From: Primulina eburnea
Lineage: Eukaryota; Streptophyta; Magnoliopsida; Lamiales; Gesneriaceae
Assembly: GCF_022965805.1 (NCBI RefSeq)
Contig: NC_133106.1
Span: 36,755,913-36,819,912 of the forward strand
DNA length: 64,000 bases
Reading direction: 5' to 3'
Position numbers and translations under genes: made by a program. Shown here in pieces: positions 1 through 11,668 of this stretch. Below the pieces are notes generated by a model. It saw only the letters and a list, made by a program, of their open reading frames with translations. It searched no databases and was not told the origin of the DNA. The first letter of the stretch is position 1; each line of letters begins with the position of its first letter.

Positions 1-685
1 CAACCTTGATTCCGTCGCAAACGACCCTGATTTTCAGCTTTTTCGTTTTCAATTTCCCGATTTTTACCTTCACTTTTGAATCCAGTTGAATTTTCAGGGC
101 AAGGTTCTTGTTCTTCAAGCTGGATTTCAACGTCGAGACATCAATGCCGTCGGGGATCGGAGCTGCCGAACTCGAAACGAGTGCTCTTAGAGTCGTCGTG
201 TTTTGGGTTCCGTGAATGAAAGCCGGGAAAGATCCAGAACCGATGGAAATATCGCCGGAGAGTATTTCCACCGCGATCGGATCGTACAAGAAGGTGATCT
301 TCTTGTTAGTGTTACGAGCGACGAGGGTGAAGTTGAAGGCGGACGTCACGGTTGTGTCGGTGAGATTAAATTTGGAGAGCTGGAGAGATGCGACGGAAAA
401 GGAGGGTCGGTGGGGGCGGTACATCACGTAGAATACGACACCAGCGATTCCGGCTATGAGTATCCAGATTAGGATGCAGACTGTGGTCCAGAGGCAGCAA
501 GCGCAGCATATGCTACGTTTGCTCCGGCGTGGCGGAGGCTGAGGACGGTAGGCTGGGCGTGTGGCATTATAGAGCTGAGCTTTACTCGCCGGTAATGCAG
601 GGGCTGCAGTGCCGTTGATTGTGCTGGCGGTAGCGGCGGCGCCGTTTGCTGCTGGTTTTGCAGATGGATAAACTCTCTCCGCCAT
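1..685 (-). CDS. NDR1/HIN1-like (NHL, LEA-2) membrane protein, 3' end cut by window
   Basis: Single open frame from an ATG at 685 running off the left edge (228 codons visible, no stop). The protein begins MAERVYPSAKPA, has an Ala/Pro-rich cytosolic head, then a basic Cys-rich stretch (PPRRSKRSICCACC, residues 51-64) and one hydrophobic membrane segment at about residues 65-89. The remainder is a lumenal or apoplastic beta-rich LEA-2 domain with N-glycosylation-type sites (NLTDTT) and a run of Lys/Val/Ile near the edge (VKVKIGKLKTKKLKIRVVC). This layout is that of NHL proteins, which are plasma-membrane proteins linked to pathogen response and senescence. NHL members are usually 200-260 residues, so only the last few codons are missing. 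The family call is strong; which member it is cannot be told. Confidence 0.85.
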   Translation of the reverse strand, partial: MAERVYPSAKPAANGAAATASTINGTAAPALPASKAQLYNATRPAYRPQPPPRRSKRSICCACCLWTTVCILIWILIAGIAGVVFYVMYRPHRPSFSVASLQLSKFNLTDTTVTSAFNFTLVARNTNKKITFLYDPIAVEILSGDISIGSGSFPAFIHGTQNTTTLRALVSSSAAPIPDGIDVSTLKSSLKNKNLALKIQLDSKVKVKIGKLKTKKLKIRVVCDGIKV

Positions 686-2365
686 CTGAGTTGTATTTAC
701 TTGGCCTAGCCCTGTTTTCTTTGGTTCATCGAATTAGGGATTTATTTAATGCATGAAGATATATATAGATATATATATGGGCGGCCTATACGTATAGAGT
801 GAGAAGGCGATAAGATACTACTGCCTAATTACATTCTACACTACTCTGAAATACAAAATTTATGATATAAATTATACTTTATACCTACTAAAGGTCCTCG
901 TTTGTCATACATATGTAAAAAAAAAATAAAAAAAATTGAACCACCGTTGTAATTACATTTTTTTTTTTAAATTGATAATGATAAATCTTTTTATAGGTAA
1001 ATAGTTCTAATCATTAAAATTAATATTTGACTCAAATAAATTTATAAAATGGCGTTTTATAGGAAAAAATAGTAATCACCGAATATATCTGATAGTTGCT
1101 CTGTATGCACCACCATGCTAGCTCATATCCACATTTTCTCGTCTAAATAAATAAATAAATACAAAAACTTATCTCATATCTTCTGGTATGATAATTTTGT
1201 GAGACTAATATTCTAATAAAATGATTCATGAAATTCGATTAAATAAATAAAAAATTCAAAATTGTACGATAATCCACTAATGACATATAGAAAATACGAT
1301 CTATCTGTTTCAAAACCTTTTGAACAAATTTCACTACAACAGTCCTGCATCCCTAACAAAATTTGGCGTAGGTGGGTGGTGAAGCAGCCGATCAAGAAAG
1401 AAATCCTACACCAGTCATGATCACCTAATTGCCGTTTTGTAGTTAATGTCACCTTGATTTCAAGGAATTCATTACAAAATGCAACTTTTGGTTTTTTATT
1501 CTATGAAAAATAAATTTTAACAATATTAAATTAAAATTTAAAAGTACGTGATGTATTAATTAAATAAATCAAATAACTTAAAATAAATCTTATGAAATCA
1601 AAAAATTATTATAAGGAAAAAAAAAACTGAAAATTAAATAAAAATGTGTGCCGATGCAATATAGCATCACCAGAATGAAGTTGTGTTTAAACGTCTATGA
1701 TATTAATCAATCATCAATGTTAGAAAATTACAAAACGTGGGCCAGTTGGTTTATATTAAAAAAATTTGTTTTATTTCTCTTGTATTCAATTTGATTTGAT
1801 TTAATGATTTTTACCCACAGCTTGTCTGGTGGGCCAATAGGAATACATTAATTCTGATTTTTCTTCCATTTTACATGCATAAAAAATTAATCCTTTTATT
1901 TATCTTCTTTACTTTAATGTGCTTTTATTGGACATTCTATTCTACACTTGTTTAGGGCCAACGACCGATTCTAAAAATTAAATGGTTCTCCCTATCAAAT
2001 CTTTCACACACATTGCATGCATGAAAACATACAATTTCTTTTGTAGTAAATATATTTTCGAATGGTTTAATATATTTTATTTAATTTCGTCAAGTACTTT
2101 TTGAGCTCTGATTGTTTCGATAAATATTATTTAATTTTTATTTTATGTTTGTATTACTCTACTTTCATTGTTTGAACGGATATATATTTTTTAATAAATA
2201 AAGTATATATTAATAGATATATATCATCATTATATAATAACATGAATAATGTAGTCATACCCAAAACAACCTTGATGATGCATGCACAAAGTTTCCTAGT
2301 GCTTGACATAGTAACAATTCACCGAGAGTTTCCACGTGAATTTCTGCCATTCCTAGCCGCTTGGG
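686..2365. other. Intergenic, AT-rich; no gene seen
   Basis: Holds the presumed promoter of the minus-strand NHL gene and, at its right end, the 3' flank of the minus-strand kinase gene. No open frame has a recognisable family signature, and no transposon ends were found. Confidence 0.6.
752..782 (-). promoter_or_regulatory. Possible TATA region of the NHL gene
   Basis: Alternating TA tracts (tatatatctatatatata on the minus strand) lie about 70-95 bases upstream of the NHL start codon, the usual place for a plant TATA box. AT-rich tracts are common here, so this is only suggestive. Confidence 0.3.
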
Positions 2366-5300
2366 TCAGTGAAATTTCGATCTTGAGTTGATAGAAAGCT
2401 TCGAATCCAAATGCTGGGTAGTCTTCTTCACAGTAAGGTTGATATGCTGTTCGTTTTGTATCCGGTGATCAGACCAACTAACGGACCTTTGGGTCGAACC
2501 CATGACTTCGCCTTCAAGTATCCTGAGCACCTATTTACCGAAGAAGGATTAATTATCATCAGAAATTATATAACTTGATATCTCATTGTCATTTTCATGG
2601 GTTTAGTGTGTGCTTTGATGTTTGGTGATTCAACCAGATTCTAGTACCTGCGACATGCGAGGTCTTTCCAGAGGATCCCGACTTAAGCACAAAGATGCAG
2701 CATGCAGCATACAGTAAACCTCGTTCTCCAAATACTGGCTGCCTAAGCGTGGATCTATGAGTTCATCGATAGCATATGCTTCCAATAGTGGGCGTGCCTT
2801 TAATATATCAGTTGCCATAAAAAAAAAAAAATCACATCAGTTATTCTACTTTCCTCACTGCTCTAAATATAATGCCTCCATGCACGAGAAGAGACATACC
2901 CATTCTGTAAGACACTGCTGACCCTTGGGCCTGTTTATATCGATTGCTTTACGTCCAGTCGCTAGCTCCATTAATACCACACCAAATGAGTAAACATCTG
3001 CTTTCTCAGTGATTTGACCACTTTGAGCATACTCGGGTGCCAAGTACCTATAAACACAAGGCACTCATGAATTTGGAATTGCAAAGCGTCGTAGATAACA
3101 GTGACCTTTATTCAAAAAACAAGTGCGCAAGAATTTTTACCCAAATGTTCCTATTACTCTAGTTTCAACTCCTGTTTCTCCATCAGGCTGCCACCTTGCT
3201 AGACCAAAATCTCCCACCTTCCAGAAAAATAAAGATTTAGATATTTATGACTGTAATAATAACTATTGAAACATTTTGAAAATTTGGGGAAGTCTGAAAC
3301 AAAGTAAAGAGTTTGAGTCTTGATCTAAGAAGACTAGTACCAAGGGTTCGAAATCATGAGTAATAAGAATATTATTGGGTCGCATGTCACGATGCACAAT
3401 GCAACCAACTCTGCATTCTTCATGGAGATATCGTAGACCTCGGGCAGCTCCGACTGCAATTTTCTGACGTGCAGACCACGTTAATGTATCTGGATGACGT
3501 CCTGAAAGTGCCCCAGAGCAAATACATAAAGTATAATCAGGCCACATGAATATGGAAGGGAGTCGAGAGTCAGTTAAGAAAGAGTGTTTTTGAAAGCATA
3601 CCGTAAAGATACGAATCCAGTGATCCATTGCAGATGTACTCATATACCAACAATCTTCTGCTGCCTTCGATGCAGAAACCAATTAACATAACAACATTGC
3701 GGTGCTGAGCACAGCTGAGCACTTCAACTTCTGAGCAAAATTCTTGATCCCCTTGAGAACTTGCCATTTTGTGTTGCTTAACTGCAATAGCCTGGCCATC
3801 GGGAAGGACTCCTTGGTAGACAGATCCGAACCCGCCTTCTGCCAAAAAGTTAGCTCGTGAAAAACCTCCGGTGGCAAGCTCCAGCTCAGCATATGTGAAC
3901 CACCTCGGAGGTTTACCAAATACAGGAGCCTTGTGCTGACAAATAGAACACAAGGAAGGAGGGGGTCCAGGGGGAGTAGTCTTGAATGTGGAAATTACTT
4001 CCCTCAAACTGCCACTGAGACCTTGATTTGACAGATACCTTGGTGATCCAAACCTGACTTGGTCATCTAGTTTAGTAAGCTTTTCTAGAAGGATACTGGT
4101 TCCAGAATTCAAAGAACGATTATGAGTTCGTCTCGAGTTTTCCCCAAGATGTTCCAAAGATGGTTGAAACCTCAAACTCGAGGAGGACGACAAATATTCT
4201 GTCTCAGTTTCTGAACCCGAATCGCCACTATCACGATCTTGTTTTGAATCTAATATGCCCTCTTTCTTGAGGCCACCCTCTACTGCCGTAATGAAGAATG
4301 GCGAAGTTCCGGGATCAGAGCTTGAAACTGAAGAAGTCCCTACTTCTGTCGCGGTGAATGTCTCAGGACTACTCGAGGGGGTAACAAGAGAACCACGAGT
4401 CAAAACCAGAGGATCGTTGATATTTTCTTTTTTCTTGGAGGACTGGTCCTTGTCAGGATTAGTACTCAACTCTGTTTTCTTTTCTGGTGATCCGACTAAA
4501 TTCAACCTAAGAATCTTCGGTTGGGACCGTTTCATAACCACAATGTTGCATTGTAACTCTTCCATGCAGCGTTTTTCTTCATGTTTGAGATCTCTGCACG
4601 ATATTCAGAATATAAAGTCACAATACGTCGCAGGATAATGATTTAGACGCATCAATAGACACCAAGGAGCGTTCTTACTTGTCCAAGACCACCCACTTCG
4701 CATGATTTCTTTTTGCATCAGCAGCAACGGCTCCACATGGCGTCCCCGGGACAATATTTATCTTCACACTGATCTGAATTATTATTAACAGAAACATATA
4801 TCATCGCAATGGTAAATGGCAAATTTCAAAATTTAACAAATAAGAATACTCGCTCACTTCATTTGGGTCGTATACATCTTGCAGCTGAAGAATCATCTGA
4901 GAGCAAGAATCTGTTATATCAGATTTGCGGTCCACACTTGTAGCAGACTGTGACCTCTGGTGGACACTAGCACAGTCTCCGGTCAATCTAGGGAAGCCCC
5001 ATAGTTTTCTCCCTGATTTAGGTTAGAGAATAATCATTAATATCGACATAAACTAGCGCAGTCTCCGGCCCGTCAATTTGATTCTTGAATTGACTTCATC
5101 TCTCAACAAAAGCAGGATCATAAAAATGAACCAACACCGAAATCCAACTAGAAAATAACAAATGAAATCAAACAATTGAATAATCTCACCAGAGTTCTGT
5201 GAATTAGCGACGACAAGAAGTACAACGCAGTCTCCAGGTTTAACAACGTGGGTCAGAGCCCAAACCAGAGCACTCTTAGGGAACTCCTTGGATGCCTTAA

Positions 5301-5368
5301 CAGCAACCACAACCTTTTCAGCAACATCACAACCCTTGTCTTGTTGCTTAACCCTTTTCTTCAAATCT
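2366..5368 (-). CDS. USP-domain receptor-like cytoplasmic protein kinase (nine coding exons, start not found)
   Basis: Exons on the minus strand: about 5368-5190, 5012-4858, 4773-4679, 4593-3602, 3501-3341, 3217-3141, 3047-2900, 2797-2648, 2530-2366. All junctions are GT-AG and keep phase. Order of domains: N-terminal universal-stress-protein-like domain ([20 protein letters not shown] to [20 protein letters not shown]), a Ser/Pro-rich linker ([16 protein letters not shown]), a [15 protein letters not shown] motif, then a kinase domain. Kinase landmarks: glycine loop [11 protein letters not shown], Lys in [29 protein letters not shown]. This is the plant family annotated as 'inactive protein kinase SELMODRAFT_444075-like' (Arabidopsis At1g55200, At3g13690). 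Lys, HRD Asp and DFG Asp are all present here, and Arg replaces the usual Lys after HRD, so the 'inactive' label may not hold. No transmembrane segment is seen, so it is probably cytosolic. The last exon gives a Ser/Thr/Lys-rich tail. No in-frame ATG lies between the stop at 5439-5437 and the first family-like residues. Confidence 0.88.
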
Positions 5369-5439
5369 CTACCATTGGCCCAATAGAAAATTATCCCACT
5401 TCTGCTCTCCTTTTCTTTTTCTGAAGGTCTAAAAAGTTA

Positions 5440-8358
5440 CCAGTAAGTTTCATCGAGACACCTCTTCTGCCAAGTGCTAATCTGTAAACCAAGAATCATT
5501 GTTTCCACAGTGAGGTTTCCTCTCCTTTTTTTTTTACCTTTGCCAGTCAAAGAACAGAAATTAAGTAAAACTCTGTTTATATGCAGATAGCAGGGACGGT
5601 ACCATGTCAGCTATTCGCATGGACTTTCTTTCAAGCACAAGACTTTATTTTTTGGCAGCAAATAGGACATATGAGACTTCCGTTTCCACCTTCAAAACCT
5701 GCTCTAAAACCAGAGAAGTGAAAATGAGGCAGGTAGTGAAAAAGGCGAAGGCATCGCAGGTAAAAATAAGCGGTTCTTTGGATCCAAAATCAACCACTTT
5801 CGTCTTCCTTTTCTTCTACTGTTACCAATTAGGCAATACCAGGAAAAGTGAAACTCAAATTCCTCAGATTTCTAATGCTACCAAAACCAGAAATCATCAG
5901 AAAGCTCAATAAATTGAAACGAGGAGTTGAGCTTCGTGCAGTCAGATATACGACTCCTTGGCTATTAAATCGTCTTTCACAAACCCAAAATGACCACTCC
6001 TGCAAAAACAAAACCAACAAAAAAAAACTCACCAAATCAATCAGCCAATCACATAAAAACTCTATATCCACATAACAAGATTCAAATGAATTTTGGCCCA
6101 GGCCGATGGGATTCTGTAGCTTTCGAGTAAATGACCATCTTATCCACACTTTCTTGCCCCTTTCCTCACATCATAACAGCTACACTAAGACGAAACTACA
6201 GTCTACAAACGAAAGAGAAGGGCCAATGATGATAATACTAATTTTATAAAGAGTCTCAGTTTGTTTGTGGATGCTTTTGTGAAAGAGAGAGTGCGTGAAT
6301 ACGGTTTTTCATCCATGTTCTGATCTGAGCTTTCAAATTGGACAGTGACAATTTAAAGATCGATGAAATTTAACATAAACGTCCAGGGTAGCTCAAAAAC
6401 CCAAGTAATCCAAAACATTCTCTTGTACTGCACAAATACTACAAGTAAATTTTTGAAGTAAAATATAAATTTGGTATGAGTGCGCGTGTGTGCGTGAAAG
6501 AAGGAGCGAGTGAATGAGATGAACAGTGAACAATCCGAATTCGGGAAATTGTAATTGAAAAACATCAACCCAGATCACGTACCACAAAAAATCTACTCGC
6601 ATTCCACATACACCACATATATGATGATTCTTGAAAGAAGGAAATACAGAGATTTGTGTAAGAACAATACAACGATGCACTGACTTCTGTACCGTTGATT
6701 AATTATGCATAACGTTTATATGGAAACATACAACCACAAAAAAATATATATATATTCACAAAATCTCCACCAATGAAAATGTGGGCTGATTTCTGAACAT
6801 CATTCAATTCTTGTCTCCCTTCACCTCTATTGTTTTACTGAACACCAGAGGTCGCCCCCGAGATATGTCACCTAACTACACCTCTACCTTTATAGCTTGA
6901 ATGGATGGTAGGATATGGTAGATCAATATCTTTCGACGTCTCACTCAACTTCATACAAGATTTGTCCTCGCATTCTTGGTGCAGCTCGAGTATAAACATA
7001 TAAAATTCGTCTCAAATATAAATGTTATGTTTCTTTTTCTTTTTCATCTCGAATATATTATCAGATATTTATATTTAATATTGTTTTCTCGATTATTTTA
7101 TCGATCTACCTCTATTTGTTATAAACATTAGTTATTTCTCAAAAGTTTTTACATAAGAGTAAAATGAAAATTTGTGTATTAAAACTAGTTTTTTCAATAA
7201 TTTCTTTGATTTGTACCTAAATACATGAGATGAGATGATTATATATTCATGTCCACGTGGTTGTAGAAAGACACTGAAATCTTCACTGTTTTGGAAATGA
7301 ATTGAAATCATGGCTTTTCAGTTTGTTTGGAAAGTTTTGTGAAATTTAAGTCTTTTTGAAAAAAAATATATGATTCCCTAATAAAGACAATATCGCAACG
7401 TATCCTTTTATCATTGCCTTAGTCAAATCTATTTTCCCAACTTAGAAATTTTGTACATATAATTTTTTATCACCGTATAACTTTTAATTTTACGACATTT
7501 TAGTGCAATCCCATGCTTAATTGGCTTTCAATGGAAGTGAAGTGATGCTGGCTTGTGGAAAATTCTGTTCAGTTTTCTTAGCAGAATTTTTTTTTTTTTG
7601 GGGAAATTACAAAATTTATACATAAATATACAAATTTTAGCAGAAATTTTAAATAAAAATAAATATTTATAATATTTTAAAAAATCTAAATTAAGATGAG
7701 AACCGAAGGATGAATTTAAATTTGAAAACAGGCATTTAATGAGCAAGGATGACTGCTCAGACTTGGTGCGTACAACTACACTTTACTAAAATACACTCGG
7801 AGCTAAATAAATTAATATAATAAAAAATAGTTAATGTAGTAATTGGTTTGACGTAATAAAATTATTTTTCTTGTTAATAGTATTATTTTTTATTATAGAT
7901 ATTGGTAAGGTTTCACATATAATATCTGTGAGACCATCTCACAAGAGACATATTCCAAAATATTCAAAATTGTTTTTTTTATGTTATCTCATAGTTTTGA
8001 GAGCTAAAAATACAAGTTTTATTATTAAAATAAATAGGTCTAATTAATGTATGCAATACTGTTTTATTATGTTTTCAGTTTATGGAACATCGGCCACAAT
8101 TTGAATAGTGTCAATACATTAAAAAAATTGGCGATGATACAAAATAATATTCATAAACTATATATAATCTTTTTTATTATTTGTAAAATTTTATAAAGTT
8201 AGAATATGTAATTAAAATCACATGATTTTTTTATATATAAATTTTGTTTTTAAACCATTAATGATAAGCCTATACCGATCTCACAAATGTGGTTCACTTG
8301 AAAATCTAAGGGATTTATAGTTTTTATAAATTGAGGAGAAATTGGATAAAAAAAAAAG
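5440..8358. other. Intergenic plus probable 5' leader of the kinase gene
   Basis: The proximal part (to about 6700) is less AT-rich and probably contains leader exon(s) and the promoter of the minus-strand kinase, but I could not define an exon. At 7915-7955 there is a lone end of the palindromic MITE family (tgtgagaccatctcacaag). Nothing else is recognised. Confidence 0.45.
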
Positions 8359-8599
8359 GGTAATTTATAGTAAAATACATCTGTCAATGATTTTTTTAAA
8401 ATTCAGTACCCATAAGTTTTTTTTTGTATTTCAATACCTGATAAAAGACAAACTTAGTTTTTACTATATGTTTCATGTATTTTTACCTTTTTACCCGTTT
8501 TACTTAATAAAAAATTATATAAATCCCTTTTTTTGTTAGTCATATTCTCTTTCCACTTATCATTCCCAATGTATTGGGATCACATGTACATTGAATTAA

Positions 8600-9735
8600 A
8601 AGCATTTTTTATTAAAACAAATTAACAACTAATCATTGAACTTTTTGAAATACTTAGTTTTATTTGCGAAATACTTAATTTCAATTTTTAAATACTTGAT
8701 TTAGTAAATAATATACTCAGAATGTGTATTAAAATACTGGATATTCGAATATCCAACGCAAGTTCACCAAGTACTCGTATTTCCATCCAAAATTCATTTG
8801 GATGACATGTTCATTTTCATTTAATTATTTTTTTATTTTTTAAAAAAACAAATTCGCAACTAAGCATTAAATTTTGCAAATAATTAGTTTTACTTGCGAA
8901 ATACCTAATTTTAGTTTTAAAATACTTGATTTGGTAAATGAGATACTCAGAATGAGTATTAAAATACTGGATATTCGAATATGCAACGCAAGCTCACCAA
9001 GTGCTCGCATTTTCATCCAAGATATATTTAGATGACTTGTTCATTTCATTTAATTATTTTTTTATTTAAAAAACAAACAAATTCGCAACTACGCATTGAA
9101 CTTTTGTAAGTACTTAGTTTTACTTGTAAAATACCTAATTTCAGCTTTAAAATACTTGATTTTGTAAATGAGATACTCAGAATGAGTATTAAAATACTGG
9201 ATATTAGAATATGCAACATAAGTTCACCAAATGCTCGCATTTCCATCCAAGATGCATTTGGATGACATGTTCATTTCATTTAAATATTTTTTTATTGTTA
9301 AAAAACAAATTCATAACTAAGCAAACTTTTTCAAGTATGTACTTTTATTTGAAAATTATCTAATTTCAATTTTAAAATACTTGATTTGGTAAATGAAATA
9401 CTCCTAATGAGTATTAAAATATTGGATATTCGAATATGCAACGTAAGTTCACCAAGTGCTCGCATTTCAATCCAAGATACATTTGGATGACATGTTAATT
9501 TTATTTAATTGCTTTGTATTGTTAAAAAAAGCAAATTCAAAACTAAACATTGAACTTTTTCAAGTACTTAGTTTTACTTGCGAAATACCTAATTTCAGTT
9601 TTAAAATCTTTGATTTGATAAATGAGATACTCATAATGAGTATTAAAATACTGGCTTTTTGAATATGCAACGTAAGTTTACCAAGTGCTCGGGTTTCCAT
9701 CCAAAATGCATTTGGATGAAATGTTCAAGGACTTT
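8600..9735 (+). repeat. Left arm: about five tandem ~225-bp units
   Basis: The landmark 'ccatccaa..atttggatgacatgtt' recurs near 8782, 9012, 9240, 9465 and 9690, a period of 225-230 bases. Each unit holds tactt(g/a)-gtttta-cttgcgaaatac, a 'gatactca.aatga' block and 'ggatattcgaatatgcaac'. Units differ from each other by point changes, so the array is not recent. Confidence 0.88.
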
Positions 9736-10409
9736 TTAGCAGCCACAAAGCTTTGAAAGAGAAAAAAAGGCTTGGAGCGAAGATTGGAAGATTTCCGGAC
9801 AATGTTCTTCGAGCGAATAACCTGTGATAGGAACGAGTAACATAATACGTGGATTTACAATTTATATAGAAATATGAAGTCGGATATACGTCGATAGTCA
9901 TAGTCCAGTAGGTCGAAAGCTATGGGATTTAATAAAACGACATGCAATTCACCCTTGATAAATAATTAAATATATTTAATTACTTCACTGAGTTGAATTA
10001 GTTTGGCATAACTTGAGAGGACATGTTCAATTGGATATGAAATCTCGTCGAAAACATAGATAATTGTCGAACGAATTAAGTAGATTAACGAAGGGTAGGT
10101 GAACAGAGATTCTCAACAAATTCATTTCTCATTGAACTTTAATCAATCATTCTAGCTTATTTATTCCATCATTTAATCATTGAACCATTTCATTGAGTTT
10201 TTATTTAATAATCGTAGTAGTAAACAATCATCTGAAGTATCGCTACTAAAAATTGAATAACTGAGAATAATAATTGAGAAATACAATCCTTAGATGAACG
10301 ATACTCGTACTCTTGTACACTATATTATTACTTGACATCGTGCACTTGCGATTATTTCGAGCTTGACTATTATTAATTTTTACTAAGAATTTTACAATGA
10401 AAGTTTTGC
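9736..10409. other. Central spacer of the foldback element, LTR-like in character
   Basis: Unique sequence between the arms, less AT-rich at its left end. The stretch around 10295-10370 (gatactcgtactcttgtac, acttgacatcgtgcacttg) looks like the 3' part of Ty3-type plant LTRs as I remember them. It has no open frame of interest. Identity is a guess. Confidence 0.3.
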
Positions 10410-11318
10410 TTGATCACTAAGCATAGAACATTTTGAAGTACTTACTTTTACGTGTGAAATACCTAATTTTAATTTTAAAATACTTGATTTGGTAAATGAG
10501 ATACTAATAATATGTGATAGAATACTGAATATTCGAATATGCAATGTAAATCCAGTCGTGGTTGGTTTTCCAACTAAGACTTATTAGAATACTTATTCAT
10601 GCCATTTAAAGAAATGAACACAGTTCATTACTGATCGTGGAGTAAGAATAAGTTATTTGTAGATCAAAATAAGCACTTTTTTTTACAAAAATATAGTAGC
10701 ATACTTGTCCCGGAGTAAAAGTAAGTTCTTTCTTTGTATACCGAAATAAATTGTTATTTTTATTTCATGATGAGTGATGAACAATGTATTTGTTAAAATT
10801 TCAATTGCATTGAAATTGCATCATAATGCATATTAGAAATATCATGTATTTTATTACATATTCTGAATATCTCATTTATGAAATCAAATATTTTATAACT
10901 GAAATTAGGTACTTATCAAGTAAACTAAGTACTTTAAAAGTTTAATGTTTAGTTGGGAATTTGATATTTCTTTACAAAATAGATATCACACGAGAAGAAT
11001 ATGTCGTCCAAATGCATCTTCTAAGGAAAGACCAATATTTGGTGAACTTAACTTGCATATTCGAATATCCAGTATTTTAATACATATTCTGAGTATCTCA
11101 TTTACCAAATCAAGTATTTTAAAATTGAAATTAGGTGTTTCGCAAGTAAAACTAAGTACTTGAAAATGTTTAATACTTAGTTACAAATTTGTTTTTTTTT
11201 ATTAACAATAAAAAAATAATTAAATGAAATGAACATGTCATCCAAATGCATCTTGGATGGAAATGCGAGAATTTGGTGAACTTACATTGCATATTCTAAT
11301 ATCCAGTATTTTAATATT

Positions 11319-11457
11319 TGTTGGGTGCAATAATTGTTCCTGCTTAGTAGAGCGATCGAACCGTGGTACTTGTGCTGTTGTGCATTTTAAAGGATTTGAG
11401 TTGCACCATTACTACTAGCTATAGCTTTTGGTAAAACGGTAAGCACTCGGTCCTACA
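11319..11457 (+). repeat. 5' LTR of the TRIM
   Basis: 139 bases, TG...CA. It differs from the 3' copy at five sites (for example gtacttg here, gtgcttg in the other). Confidence 0.93.
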
Positions 11458-11529
11458 ATTGGTATCAGAGCCAAGGTCACGGGTTCGATTCTCATTGATT
11501 GCAAGGAGTGCAATTATTGGGAGGGAGAT

Positions 11530-11668
11530 TGTTGGGTGCAATAATTGTCCCTGCTTAGTAGAGCGATCGAACCGTGGTGCTTGTGCTGTTGTGCAGTTTA
11601 AAAGATTTGAGTTGCACCATTACTACTAGCTATAGCTTTTGGTAAAGCGGTAAGCACTCGGTCCTACA
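11530..11668 (+). repeat. 3' LTR of the TRIM
   Basis: 139 bases, TG...CA, directly preceded by the polypurine tract. About 96 per cent identical to the 5' copy by eye. Confidence 0.93.

Larger units (their letters stand above)
11319..11668 (+). mobile_element. Complete TRIM (terminal-repeat retrotransposon in miniature)
   Basis: Two direct repeats of exactly 139 bases (11319-11457 and 11530-11668) both start TGTTGGGTGC and end CCTACA, with the TG...CA termini of LTRs. They differ at five positions that I can count. Two bases after the first repeat lies TGGTATCAGAGCC (11460-11472), the standard plant primer-binding site for initiator-Met tRNA. A purine tract ggagggaga (11520-11528) immediately precedes the second repeat. 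The element is flanked by a perfect 5-bp duplication ATATT (11314-11318 and 11669-11673). The internal part is only 72 bases and codes for nothing, so movement must rely on proteins of another retrotransposon. Orientation is plus, given by PBS then PPT. Confidence 0.95.

Noticed and set aside
203..472. Plus-strand frame over the NHL gene
   Set aside because: It is antisense to an obvious NHL reading frame, begins at a TTG and has no family signature.
8342..8539. Hydrophobic 65-residue frame and its twin at 12470-12679
   Set aside because: Both are the AT-rich inverted ends of the foldback element read in opposite directions; composition explains the frame.
11461..11500. tRNA-like 'gggttcgattct' in the TRIM
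   Set aside because: No cloverleaf can be drawn; it is retrotransposon internal sequence after the primer-binding site.
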